Shown: positions 24,852 to 33,515 of the stretch, piece by piece
Position numbering within the stretch: position 1 is the stretch's first letter
Layout: the number at the start of each line of letters is the position of its first letter
DNA from: Streptomyces sp. XD-27
GTDB lineage: Bacteria; Actinomycetota; Actinomycetes; Streptomycetales; Streptomycetaceae
Assembly: GCF_030553055.1 (NCBI RefSeq)
Contig: NZ_CP130713.1
Location: 2,852,001 to 2,916,000 of the forward strand
DNA length: 64,000 nucleotides
Direction of reading: 5' to 3'
Position numbers and translations under genes: made by a program
The notes under the pieces: model-generated
Databases searched by the model: none
The model's input: the letters and a program-made list of their open reading frames with translations, nothing else
Told to the model about the DNA's origin: nothing

Positions 24852-25973
24852 TCACCAGCCCAGTTCGTCAGCAGTCGTCTCGGCGATCGCCGGAGCGCAC
24901 GTCATGCCGCGTCCGCCCGGCCCGGTGACCAGCCAGACGCCGTCGCGTACCCGCTGCCGGTGCACGACCTCCGCCGTGTCGACGCACTGCGCGTACACGC
25001 CGGCCCATCGGCGGCGGATCCTCGGCATCGGCCGGCCGAGGACGGCCTCGACGACCTCGGCGAGGTGGTCGTAGGGGTCCTCGACGACGTCGAAGCCGAA
25101 GGGCTGGTCGTACTCGTGCGTGTCGCCGATGGTCAGCCCGCCGTCCCGGCGCTGGACCATCAGCAGCTGCATCCGGTGCGCGGCGGCGGTGGGGGCCTGC
25201 GGCTGCCCCGTGGCGAGGGCGTCCAGCGCCCCGCCCGCGTACGCCGGGTAGTAGCGGAAGCTGTCCGCGTCGGCGACGGAGGTGGTGAGCGGCTCGCCGA
25301 GCGGGTCGGTCTGCATCATCTGCAGACGGACGCGGCGCACCGGCAGTTCGGGGACGAGCTCCTTGACGAGTCCGCCGAGCCACGCGCCCGTGCACAGGAT
25401 GACGGCGTCCCCCGTATGGACGTCTCCGTGGTCGTCCCGGACGGCGTGCTCGCCGACGACCTCGCGCACCTCGCGGCCGCCGAGGAAGGTGTAGCGGCCG
25501 GATGCCAGCAGCGCCCGCTTCAGCGCGAGTTGGGCGGTACGGGGCTCGACGGCGGCGTCGCGTTCGCACCACAGGGCAGCGGTGAACTCGCCGCGCAGGG
25601 CCGGGTTGAGACGGCGCGCCTCGGCCGCGGTCAGCAGCCGGTAGCCGCGGACGGCCGCGTCGGGGCGGGCGGCGGCGGCCTCGGCGACGGCCAGTTCGTG
25701 TGCGTTCCGTACGACGGTGAGCGAGCCGTTCGGCCGGAAGCCGAGCTCCGGCACGCGCGCCCCGATCCCCTCCCACAACTCGCGGGCGCGCAGCGCGGCG
25801 GCGAGCTCCGGGCCGTCCGCGCGCCCGCTGACCCAGACCAGGCCGAAGTTGCGCAGGCTCGCCCCGCGCGCCTCGGCCTCGCGCTCGATGTGGACGACCT
25901 CGTGGCCGCGTTCGATGGCGTGCCAGGCGTGCATGGACCCCAGCACGCCGGCTCCGACGACTATCACTCTCAC
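24852..25973 (-). CDS. FAD-dependent oxidoreductase of phosphonate catabolism (DAAO-like)
   Basis: 373 residues from GTG 25973. An N-terminal Rossmann motif VRVIVVGAGVLGSMHAWHAI is followed by EREAEARGASLRNFGLVWVSGR. The C-terminal FAD/substrate motif is VTGPGGRGMTCAPAIAETTA. It matches the glycine/D-amino acid oxidase-like family repeatedly found beside phosphonatase-like HADs and AEP transporters, where it is proposed to oxidise an aminophosphonate. It is the first gene of the phosphonate operon; the SDR gene diverges 229 bp upstream. Confidence 0.85.
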   Translation of the reverse strand: MRVIVVGAGVLGSMHAWHAIERGHEVVHIEREAEARGASLRNFGLVWVSGRADGPELAAALRARELWEGIGARVPELGFRPNGSLTVVRNAHELAVAEAAAARPDAAVRGYRLLTAAEARRLNPALRGEFTAALWCERDAAVEPRTAQLALKRALLASGRYTFLGGREVREVVGEHAVRDDHGDVHTGDAVILCTGAWLGGLVKELVPELPVRRVRLQMMQTDPLGEPLTTSVADADSFRYYPAYAGGALDALATGQPQAPTAAAHRMQLLMVQRRDGGLTIGDTHEYDQPFGFDVVEDPYDHLAEVVEAVLGRPMPRIRRRWAGVYAQCVDTAEVVHRQRVRDGVWLVTGPGGRGMTCAPAIAETTADELGW

Positions 25974-26201
25974 GGCGGCAACGCTCCTTGCGTTCGGTGG
26001 ACCGCGCGGGACCGCGTGGCAACGCCATCGTGAACAGCCGAGCAAGTTTGGCCTAGACCCGTTATTCATTCGTGACACAGAGGGAAACTTCTGGCGCGGG
26101 AGCCGAAGATCTACTAACGTCTACGACGAGACGGAACGGTCCGTCGCGTTAGCCGGCGGCGAAGACGAAGGAGTGGGTTTCCCTGACGAACGCCAGGAGT
26201 A

Positions 26202-27016
26202 ATGCCAGGAATTGGTTCATCACCGGTGCCTCCCGCGGCTTGGGGCGCGCCTTCACCGAGGCCGCCCTCGCCGCCGGAGACCGCGTCGTGGCAGCCGCCC
26301 GCAACGTCGAACCGCTCGCCGAGCTGGCCGAGAAGTACCCGGACCACCTCGTACGGCTCGCCCTGGACGTCTCCGACCGCCGAGCCGTGTTCGACGCGGT
26401 GGAACGGGCGGTGGCGGCCGTCGACCGGCTCGACGTCGTGGTCAACAACGCCGGCGGTCTGCTGTACGGCATGGTGGAGGAGGCCACGGAGGAACAGATC
26501 CGCGACCACCTCGACGTCAACTTCTTCGGCGCGGTGTGGGTGGCCCAGGCCGTGGTCCCCCACCTGCGCGCACAGGGCTCGGGCCGCATCCTCCAGGTCA
26601 CGTCGATGGGCACCGGCGGCGGCATGGCCTCCGTCGGGTTCTACGGGGCGGGCAAGGCGGCCCTCGACTCGGTCAGCGAGGCGCTGGCGATGGAGGTCGA
26701 GCAGTTCGGGATCAAGGTCACCATCGTGCAGATGGGCGGCTACGCGACGGAGCTGTTCACGGCCGGCACCACGGCGACCGCGCCCGACCCCGCCTACGAG
26801 GCGCTCCGCGCCCGGTTGGCGGAGATGTGGGGCGACGACGCCGGCCCGGAGCCGGCCACGGCGGCGCCCGTCATCATGAAGCTGGCCGAACTGCCGGACC
26901 CGCCGCGGCGCCTGATCGTCGGTGGCCGATCGTTCGATCTCGTCCAGGAGATGAGCCGGGCCCGTGACGAGCAGTACCGGGCCTGGGAATCCCTCAGCCG
27001 CATGGCACAGGGCTGA
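26202..27016 (+). CDS. Short-chain dehydrogenase/reductase, frameshifted at its start near 26213
   Basis: The SDR frame holds NWFITGASRGLGRAFTEAAL (NAD(P)-binding TGxxxGxG), NNAGG, the Ser of ILQVTSMGTGG and the catalytic YxxxK (FYGAGKAALDS), ending at 27016. It has no ATG, GTG or TTG ahead of the nucleotide-binding motif. ATG 26202, with AGGAG just upstream, reads MPGI in the +1 frame. Adding one T to the TT at 26212-26213 yields MPGIWFITGASRGLG, an ideal SDR start, and about 271 residues. It lies between the phosphonate operon and its likely regulator; substrate unknown. Confidence 0.8.
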
Positions 27017-27055
27017 CGGTCTCCAGGGCTGATGGGCCCAGGACCGCACGTCATC

Positions 27056-27823
27056 TCACGTCGCGGCCCGGCTCAGGTGCGCCGAGAAGCTGAACCGGTC
27101 GCCGCGATAGAGCGAGCGCACCCGCTCCAGCGGACGCCCCTCGCTGTCCCGCGAGGCCCGGTGGATGAGCAGCATCGGCAGCGCGGGCGGAGTCCCGATG
27201 AGCAGCGCCTCGCGCGGCGTCGCGAGCACCGTCTCCAGCCGCTCGTCCGCGTCGCCGAAGAACAGGCCGAGCCTGTCGCCGAGGTAGGCGTAGAAGGACG
27301 AGTCGGGGTCGAACTCGGTGTCCAGGCGGGGCACCCGCGCCACGCGTACGTACGTGCTCTCCAGGCCCATCCGCTCGTCGTCGGCGAGCAGCACCCGCTC
27401 CATGTGCCAGACCGGCTCCCCGGCCTCGGCCCCGATCTCGGCGGCGATGGCGGGCGGGCACGGGAAGCGGTCGAGCCCGATGAGGGTGCGGCCGGGCCGC
27501 CGCCCCTGCCGCCGGACGCCCTCGGTGTAGCTGGCCAGCGAGAGCGGCTGCTCCAGCTTGGGCCCCGCGACCACCGTCCCCCGGCCGTGCCGCCGCAGCC
27601 GCCCCTCCAGCAGCAGCTCGCGCAGCGCCTGCCGCAGGGTCTCCCGCGACACCTCGAACCGCAGCGCGAGATCCCGCTCGGTGGGCAGCGGCTCCCCCTC
27701 GCCCAGCTCGTCGAGGAGCGCGGCGATCTCGGCCTTGGCCGCGTAGTACTTGGGGATACGGCCGTGCTCGGGGATCCCGGCGCGCACGGGCGCGCCGGGC
27801 TTCTGGTCGTTCGGATAGTCCAC
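27056..27823 (-). CDS. GntR-family regulator, HutC/PhnF subfamily
   Basis: 255 residues from GTG 27823. A winged HTH (PTERDLALRFEVSRETLRQA, then LRELLLEGRLRRHGRGTVV) is followed by a UTRA domain (LGLESTYVRVARVPRLDT and GTPPALPMLLIHRASRD). HutC-type GntR proteins with UTRA domains include PhnF, and the position beside a phosphonate operon suggests the same job. It is convergent with the SDR gene. No candidate operator was identified with confidence. Confidence 0.87.
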   Translation of the reverse strand: MDYPNDQKPGAPVRAGIPEHGRIPKYYAAKAEIAALLDELGEGEPLPTERDLALRFEVSRETLRQALRELLLEGRLRRHGRGTVVAGPKLEQPLSLASYTEGVRRQGRRPGRTLIGLDRFPCPPAIAAEIGAEAGEPVWHMERVLLADDERMGLESTYVRVARVPRLDTEFDPDSSFYAYLGDRLGLFFGDADERLETVLATPREALLIGTPPALPMLLIHRASRDSEGRPLERVRSLYRGDRFSFSAHLSRAAT

Positions 27824-27973
27824 GGGGCGATCCTCGCACCTCGGCGGAGGGGCCCGTGGCCCCGCGAACAACCCCACGGGAATGTGCCGTGAAGGAATGG
27901 GATGCGCCCTGTGGGCACGATGTACCGCGAGGCGAGAAATGCGGGAAGCGGATCTATCTGTGGGTCGCGCCTG

Positions 27974-29041
27974 CTACGCCATGCGGTCGACCGCGTCCTT
28001 GGCCTCCTTGAGGCCGGCGCCCGTGACCTCGCGGTAGACCTTGATGGCCTGGACCTTCTTTCCATTCCGCGCGAGCTCGGCGACCCGTCCGAGTTCCGGG
28101 TCGTCCTCGCGGAGGCCCAGGGGCGCGAGCCGCCATTCCCCGGAATGGCCGGGCGGGAGCGCCGCATCGGTGATGAGGTCGGCCAACTGCCGGGCCGGCC
28201 CGGTGGGGTTGGCCGGGTGGACGAGCTCGGTGCGGTGCACCAGGCGGGCCTCCGCCACCGGAACGGCCGCCCCGCCGAGGGTGGCGGCCAGCGGCAGGGG
28301 GAGGGCGGCAAGGCCGTGGCCGGCGGCGGCGAGTGCGGCGAGGCCGTGCAGGTCGGTTCCGCGGTGGCGGATCCGAGGCCGGAAGCCGTCAGCGCGGCAC
28401 ACGGCGCGCAGCCGGTCGAGGGGGATGGCGGTGTCGGGGGCATCGATCCACTGGGCTTGCACCAGGTCGGTCAGGCGCACGGAGCCGCGCAGTGCCAGGG
28501 GATGGTCGCGGGGGAAGAGCACGGCCAGGGTCTCCTCGGCTGCGGCGAGGGTGGTCGTGGGCCCCAGGTCGGGCAGCGGCAGCGGGTCGCTGGGGGCGGC
28601 CACGCCGTCGACGAGGCCGAGGTCCGCGCGCCCGGTGAGCACATCCTCGATCACCGCGTCCCGGCCGAGCGTGCGTACCTCAAGGTCCAACGGGCGGGCG
28701 AGGGCGTGCAGTTGGGCCAGGGCCCGCGCGACGCCGGGGCCGAGAGCGGCGGGCGAACACGCCAGGGTCAGGCGCGTGGAGTGGGCGCGGTGCAGGCGGG
28801 CGATGTCGGCGCGGGCGACATCCAGGCGCAGCAGCAGGGCAGGGGCGTGCTCCATCAGCCGTTCCCCTGCCGGTGTGGGAGCCACGGGGCGGCGCTCGAC
28901 CAGCCGGGTGCCCAGGTCGGCCTCCAGGGCGGCGATGTGCTGGGAGACAGCGGACTGGGTGTAGCCGAGGGCCGAGGCGGCGGCGGAGAACGAGCGGTGG
29001 TCGAGGACGGCGACGAAGGTACGGAGCAGATGCGGATCCAT
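27974..29041 (-). CDS. LysR-family regulator with ribosomal L7/L12-like C-terminal extension
   Basis: About 355 residues. The LTTR HTH is DPHLLRTFVAVLDHRSFSAA, then ASALGYTQSAVSQHIAALE. An effector domain runs to about residue 305. The final 45 residues read AELARNGKKVQAIKVYREVT then GAGLKEAKDAVDRMA. This matches the C-terminal domain of ribosomal protein L7/L12 (AIKxxREVTGxGLKEAKDxV), a fold otherwise used for protein contacts. LTTRs normally stop near residue 300. ATG 29041 is chosen; 29047 and 29053 are possible. It is divergent from the amidotransferase gene across a palindrome at 29050-29069. Confidence 0.85.
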   Translation of the reverse strand: MDPHLLRTFVAVLDHRSFSAAASALGYTQSAVSQHIAALEADLGTRLVERRPVAPTPAGERLMEHAPALLLRLDVARADIARLHRAHSTRLTLACSPAALGPGVARALAQLHALARPLDLEVRTLGRDAVIEDVLTGRADLGLVDGVAAPSDPLPLPDLGPTTTLAAAEETLAVLFPRDHPLALRGSVRLTDLVQAQWIDAPDTAIPLDRLRAVCRADGFRPRIRHRGTDLHGLAALAAAGHGLAALPLPLAATLGGAAVPVAEARLVHRTELVHPANPTGPARQLADLITDAALPPGHSGEWRLAPLGLREDDPELGRVAELARNGKKVQAIKVYREVTGAGLKEAKDAVDRMA

Positions 29042-29049
29042 GCGCATCA

Positions 29050-29069
29050 GCATCGCTTATGCGCGATGC
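29050..29069. promoter_or_regulatory. Inverted repeat in the LysR/amidotransferase divergent promoter
   Basis: GCATCGC-TTATGC-GCGATGC is a perfect 7-bp inverted repeat. It contains the LysR-type pattern ATC-N10-GAT and sits 9 bp from the LysR start and 49 bp from the divergent gene. It is probably the LysR operator. Confidence 0.6.
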
Positions 29070-29118
29070 AGTGATCATCGTTGGACCTGATGCGGGGCAG
29101 GGCCGCAGGATCGTCGCC

Positions 29119-29853
29119 ATGAACCGCACCGCGAACCACACCACGACCCACACCGCACGCATCGCCCTGGTCGGGGACCGCTCGGACGCCGTCCGATCCC
29201 ATGCCCGCGTCCCCGGCCTGCTCGACGCGCTGCGCGTGCGCGACGGGCTGGATCTGGATGCCTACTGGATCCCCACCGAGGACGCCGACCAGGGCATGGA
29301 CGGCTTCGACGCGGTCTGGGTCCTGCCCGGCAGCCCCTACCGCAGCGAGGCCGGCGTCCTGGCGGCGATCCGCGCGGCCCGCGAAGGCGGCATCCCCTTC
29401 CTGGGCACCTGCGGCGGCTTCCAGCACGCGCTGCTGGAGTACGCCCGCAACGTCTGCGGCATGACGCGCGCCGGCCACGCCGAGAACGACCCGGAAACCG
29501 CCGGTGAGGACGCCGTGGTCGTTCCGCTGGCCTGCTCCCTGGTCGGCCACGAAGGCACCGTCAAGGTCGCCCCCGGCTCCCGCGCCGCCCACCTGCTCGG
29601 CGCCGACCGTACGCAGGCGCGCTACCACTGCGCCTACGGCCCCAATCCCCACCACCTCGACGTCCTGCGCGACCATGGCCTGGCCTTCACCGGTACCGAC
29701 GAGTCCGGCGACATCCGCATCGCCGAACTCCCCGCCCACCCCTTCTTCCTGGCCACCCTCTTCCAGCCGGAGCTGGACGGCGACGGCACTCGGGCCCACC
29801 CGCTGATCACCGGGCTGGCCGCGGCCGCCGTCGACCACGCCCGCGCCCGATGA
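29119..29853 (+). CDS. Class I glutamine amidotransferase-like protein (CTP synthase C-terminal type)
   Basis: 244 residues. The nucleophile elbow is GIPFLGTCGGFQHALLEYAR, as in the CTP synthase glutaminase domain, with VWVLPGSPYRSEAGVLAAIR before it. A C-terminal catalytic His/Glu segment is seen in HPFFLATLFQPELDGD. No synthetase domain is attached, so its partner or substrate is unknown. It is divergent from the LysR regulator, the usual arrangement of an LTTR and its target. Confidence 0.8.
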   Translation: MNRTANHTTTHTARIALVGDRSDAVRSHARVPGLLDALRVRDGLDLDAYWIPTEDADQGMDGFDAVWVLPGSPYRSEAGVLAAIRAAREGGIPFLGTCGGFQHALLEYARNVCGMTRAGHAENDPETAGEDAVVVPLACSLVGHEGTVKVAPGSRAAHLLGADRTQARYHCAYGPNPHHLDVLRDHGLAFTGTDESGDIRIAELPAHPFFLATLFQPELDGDGTRAHPLITGLAAAAVDHARAR

Positions 29854-29856
29854 ACG

Positions 29857-30860
29857 TCAACGGCGGAGGCGGCGGGCGGCTGTGACCAGGGCGGTTCCGG
29901 CCAGGAGGCAGGCCGCGCTGAGCGCCGCCAGCGGCAGCAGGGCGTCTCGACCCCTGCGGTCCGGGCGGCCGGTGTCGGCGAGGGCGGGTGGGCTGCCGGC
30001 GAGCGGGTCGCCGCCGGGGGTGGCGGCGGGCGGTCGCGGGTCGGTGGGGGCCTCGGGCACCTTGTCCTTGGCGGCTCCGGTGCCGGCGTCCGCGTCCGCG
30101 CTCTCGCTCTCCTCGCCCCGCTCCTTCCTCTGTTCCGTTCCCGGGCCCTCGGTGACGCCGAAGGTGTAGTCGCGGGACTGGCCCACCCAGTCCCCGTCGT
30201 CGCCGCGGCGCTGCACCGTGGTGACGTTGGCGGTGACCTCGCCGATCGGGGCGGTCCGGGTGAACCGGGACCGCAGCGTCACGGTGACCGTCCGCCCCGG
30301 CGGTACGGCGAAGCCCGGGAAGCCGTCGCCCTCGAAGACCCCCACGTTCTCGTCCTCGTCGGTGCTCTCGAACCGTACGGCGCGCCATCGGCTCGCCTCG
30401 ACGTCGTAGAACTCGAAGCTGATGTGCTCAGGACGCAGCGCACGGTGCTCGTCGGCCAGCACGACGACGGGATGGATGGCGCGGCACGCGGCGCGGGTGG
30501 TGTTGCGCAGCTCCAGGTGCCAGGCGCGCCAGTAGCCGCCGCGCGGGAACTCGGCCGGTCCGTCCCGCAGCTCCGCGCGCAGCGGGAACTCCGTACCGTC
30601 GCGGTCCCCGCACACGGGGCGGCAGCCGAGCCGCGGTCGGGGGACGCCGGCGGAGGCGCGGGGGTGGGCCCAGGGGCTGGGACCGGGGCTGGGACTGAGG
30701 CCGTGGCGACGGCGGGTACGGGGGCGGCGGGGACGGGGGCGTGGGTGGCGGCTTGTGCGTGGGCCGCCGCCGGGGACGGGGCGAACGGTGACGACGGGAG
30801 AGACGCGAGCGCGGCCGCGGCCGCGGCGGCACAGACGGCGGGGGCGCTGGGCAGACGCAT
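29857..30860 (-). CDS. Secreted LADTG-type sortase substrate, frameshifted near 30617
   Basis: ATG 30860 starts a signal peptide (MRLPSAPAVCAAAAAAALAS) and an Ala/Pro-rich segment. After the G run at 30616-30619 the protein continues in the other frame with VCGDRDGTEFPLRAEL to 29857. One added base rejoins about 334 residues. The C-terminus is a cell-wall sorting signal: PPALADTGRPD, then hydrophobic LLPLAALSAACLLAGTALV, then RRLRR. LAxTG is the signal used by Streptomyces class E sortases. The middle is a beta-rich domain (VVVLADEHRALRPEHISFEF); its function is unknown. Confidence 0.75.
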
Positions 30861-31131
30861 GACGAACCTTTGCTGCCGTGCTTTCCGGGCTGACTGCGTT
30901 CTTCCCCGCCCGGACGGGGAAGCCCTGGCGTCGTCCGTCGATGCCCTCCGACTGGCGGTCAGGATCCCCCTCGATCAGCCCAGTTTCCGGGGGGCTGGCC
31001 CCGGTTTCCGGGGGCCAGCCCCGATTCCGGGGCGGGGACCGGCTGGTTTCTGAGCGGGGACCCGCCCGGTTCCAGGCCCGGAGTCGCCCGGTTCCAGGCC
31101 TCAGGGCCCGGCCGGTTCCCTCCCTCGCGGT
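30861..31131. repeat. GC-rich intergenic repeats and hairpin between two minus-strand genes
   Basis: The 271-bp gap contains GGTTTCCGGGG and GGTTCCAGGC units repeated several times from 30982 to 31105. It also has a near-perfect hairpin, GGGGCTGGCCCCGG at 30991-31004 pairing with CCGGGGGCCAGCCCC at 31008-31022. The hairpin may terminate transcription from the ROK gene. No coding potential was recognised. Confidence 0.5.
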
Positions 31132-32367
31132 CTACGCGGTCTTCCCCGCCCCGGCCTGTCCGGCGGGCATCCGGCGGGCGAACAGCGGCGCCAGCACCAG
31201 CTGCGCCGCGCCCTCCGCGACCGCGCGCCCGCCCCGACCGGCCACCGCCACCGGTACCGCCGCGCCGCCGCGCCGCGCCGCCTCCTCGTGCAGGGCCTCG
31301 CGAACCCCGTGCAGATATGGTCCGGGGTCGGCCAGTACGGTCCGGCCGCCCAGCAGGACGCGGTCGATGTCGAGCAGCCGTACGAGGTTGGCGGCGCCGA
31401 CGCCGAGCAGCCGCGCCGCCCGCGCGGTGTCGCCGCCCGCGGCCGCCGCCAGGCAGAGCGCCTCGATACAGCCCCGGTTGCCGCAGCCGCAGCGCGGCCC
31501 GTCCAGCTGGATCACCTGGTGGCCGAACTCCCCCGCGTCGGTGCGCGCGCCCCGGTACACCGCACCGCCCAGCACCAGCCCGGCGCCGAGGCCCGTCCCG
31601 AGATGCAGATACGCGAACGACTCGGCGGCGCCGGGTACGTCGGCCGCGCGCAGGGCGAGGCCGAGCGCGGCGGCGTTGGTGTCCTTGTCGAGGACGACAG
31701 GGAGGCCGAGCCGTTCGGCGAGCGCGTCGCGCAACGGGTAGCCGTCCCAGCCGGGGAAGCCGGTGACGCGGCGCAGGACGCCGGAGACGTGGTCGAGCGG
31801 GCCGGGAGCGGCGACCCCGACCCCGAGCACGGCGCCGGGCGTACCACCCCCCGCGCCTCTTACTTCCCGGGTGCCCCCCGTGTCCCCTGCTTCCCCCGCC
31901 TCCCTGGCGTCCCCTGCGTTCCCCACACCCCCCGCCAGCAGCGCCGCGACCTCCGCCACCGCCGTGTCCAGGACCGCCTCCGCGCCGGCGCCCAGGTCGA
32001 GCGGGGTCTCGCGGACGACCAGCGGCTCGCCGGTGAGGTCGGTCCGTACCGCCGTCAGCCGGTCGCGGTCGAGATGGAGGCCCACGGCGCCGCGCGCCCC
32101 GCGCACCAGCCGCAGGACCGTGCGCGGCTTGCCGCCGGTGGAGGGGCGGTGGCCGGCCTCGGCGACCAGGCCGTCCGCCCGCAGCCGCGCCGTGATCTTG
32201 CTGACGGCCTGCGGGGTGAGGCCGGTGTGCTCGGCGAGCTCCAGTCTGCTCGCCCCCTCCTCGCCCGCGTCGCGGAGCAGGCCGAGGACGAGCGCGGCGT
32301 TGTGGCCGCGCAGAACCGTCAGATTGGCGCCGAGGTCGCCGCTGTCACCGCCGTGAAGTTGCCGCAC
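31132..32367 (-). CDS. ROK-family transcriptional regulator
   Basis: 411 residues. An N-terminal winged HTH (RLELAEHTGLTPQAVSKITA, then RLRADGLVAEAG) is fused to a ROK sugar-kinase-like domain with DKDTNAAALGLAL, HLGTGLGAGLVLGG, GEFGHQVIQLDG and the zinc motif CGCGNRGCIEALC. The linker is an unusual Gly/Ala/Glu repeat (GDAREAGEAGDTGG) near residue 150. NagC/XylR-type ROK repressors sense sugars. It diverges from a Gfo/Idh/MocA oxidoreductase, its probable target. Confidence 0.88.
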   Translation of the reverse strand: MRQLHGGDSGDLGANLTVLRGHNAALVLGLLRDAGEEGASRLELAEHTGLTPQAVSKITARLRADGLVAEAGHRPSTGGKPRTVLRLVRGARGAVGLHLDRDRLTAVRTDLTGEPLVVRETPLDLGAGAEAVLDTAVAEVAALLAGGVGNAGDAREAGEAGDTGGTREVRGAGGGTPGAVLGVGVAAPGPLDHVSGVLRRVTGFPGWDGYPLRDALAERLGLPVVLDKDTNAAALGLALRAADVPGAAESFAYLHLGTGLGAGLVLGGAVYRGARTDAGEFGHQVIQLDGPRCGCGNRGCIEALCLAAAAGGDTARAARLLGVGAANLVRLLDIDRVLLGGRTVLADPGPYLHGVREALHEEAARRGGAAVPVAVAGRGGRAVAEGAAQLVLAPLFARRMPAGQAGAGKTA

Positions 32368-32397
32368 GCCTCCATTGTCCCCGCCGCTTGCGCTTAA

Positions 32398-32410
32398 GCA
32401 ACGCTGTTGC
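32398..32410. promoter_or_regulatory. Inverted repeat in the ROK/oxidoreductase divergent promoter
   Basis: GCAAC-GCT-GTTGC is a perfect 5-bp inverted repeat within the AT-richer stretch GCTTAAGCAACGCTGTTGCC, 14 bp before ATG 32424 and 31 bp from the ROK start. It is probably the ROK operator and may serve both genes. Confidence 0.5.
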
Positions 32411-32423
32411 CAAAGTGGAGTCC

Positions 32424-33515
32424 ATGGATGGCATCCCTGGCACCCCCCTCCGCCCCGGCACGCCCCTCCGCGTCGGGCTCATCGGCTACGGTCTCGCGGG
32501 CTCCGTCTTCCACGCCCCGCTGATCGCGGCCACCGACGGTCTCGTCCTCGACACCGTGGTGACCGGCGACCCCGAGCGGCAGCGACAGGCCCTCGACGAG
32601 CACCCGGACGTGCGGTGCGCGGCGTCGTCCGACGCGTTGTGGGATCGGGCCGAGGACCTCGACCTGGTCGTCATCGCCTCCCCCAACCGCACCCACGTCC
32701 CCCTCGCCCGTACCGCCCTGGAGGCGGGGCTGCCGGTCGTCGTGGACAAACCGCTGGCCGCGACGGCGGCCGAGGCGGAAGGGCTGGCCGCGCTCGCCGA
32801 CGACCGCGGGCTGCTGCTGAGCGCCTTCCAGAACCGCCGCTGGGACAACGACTTCCGTACCGTCCGGCGGCTCCTCGCCGACGGCGCCCTGGGCGACGTC
32901 CACCGGTTCGAGTCGCGGTTCGAGCGCTGGCGGCCCGTACTCAAGGGCGGCTGGCGGGAGTCCGGCGACCCGGCCGAGGTCGGCGGGCTCCTCTACGACC
33001 TCGGCAGCCACCTCGTCGACCAGGCGCTCACCCTGTTCGGCCCGGCGGCTTCCGTCTACGCCGAGGTCGACGTGCGCCGACGGGGCGCCGCGGCCGACGA
33101 CGACACGTTCATCGCGCTCACACACGCCGGCGGCGTCCGCAGCCACCTGTGGATGAGCGCCACCGCCGCGCAGCTCGGGCCGCGCTTCCGGGTGCTGGGC
33201 AGCGAGGCGGCGTACGTGAAGTACGGCCTCGACCCGCAGGAGGCGGCGCTCCGGGCGGGCGCGCGGCCCGGCGGCGACCGCCCGTGGGGCGTGGAGCCGG
33301 AGTCCGCGTGGGGCCGCGTGGGCTCCGGGGACGCGGGCGAGCCGGTGGCGACGCTGCCCGGGGACTACCCGGCGTACTACGCAGCCGTCGCCGCCGCGCT
33401 GCGCGAGGGCGGCGAACCGCCGGTTACGGCCGCGGAGGCCGCCGCCGCGCTGCGGGTCCTGGAGGCGGCCCGCGCCTCCGCCACGACGGGCCGCACGATC
33501 CACCTCGCCCCCTGA
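32424..33515 (+). CDS. Gfo/Idh/MocA-family oxidoreductase
   Basis: 363 residues from ATG 32424 (the frame extends to 32388). An N-terminal Rossmann fold (RVGLIGYGLAGSVFHAPLI) is followed by VVIASPNRTHVPLARTALE and the conserved EKP-like motif VVVDKPLA, then SAFQNRRWDNDF and the substrate-domain motif GGLLYDLGSHLVDQALTLFG. These NAD(P)-dependent enzymes act on sugars or inositols. The paired ROK regulator supports a carbohydrate substrate. Confidence 0.88.
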   Translation: MDGIPGTPLRPGTPLRVGLIGYGLAGSVFHAPLIAATDGLVLDTVVTGDPERQRQALDEHPDVRCAASSDALWDRAEDLDLVVIASPNRTHVPLARTALEAGLPVVVDKPLAATAAEAEGLAALADDRGLLLSAFQNRRWDNDFRTVRRLLADGALGDVHRFESRFERWRPVLKGGWRESGDPAEVGGLLYDLGSHLVDQALTLFGPAASVYAEVDVRRRGAAADDDTFIALTHAGGVRSHLWMSATAAQLGPRFRVLGSEAAYVKYGLDPQEAALRAGARPGGDRPWGVEPESAWGRVGSGDAGEPVATLPGDYPAYYAAVAAALREGGEPPVTAAEAAAALRVLEAARASATTGRTIHLAP

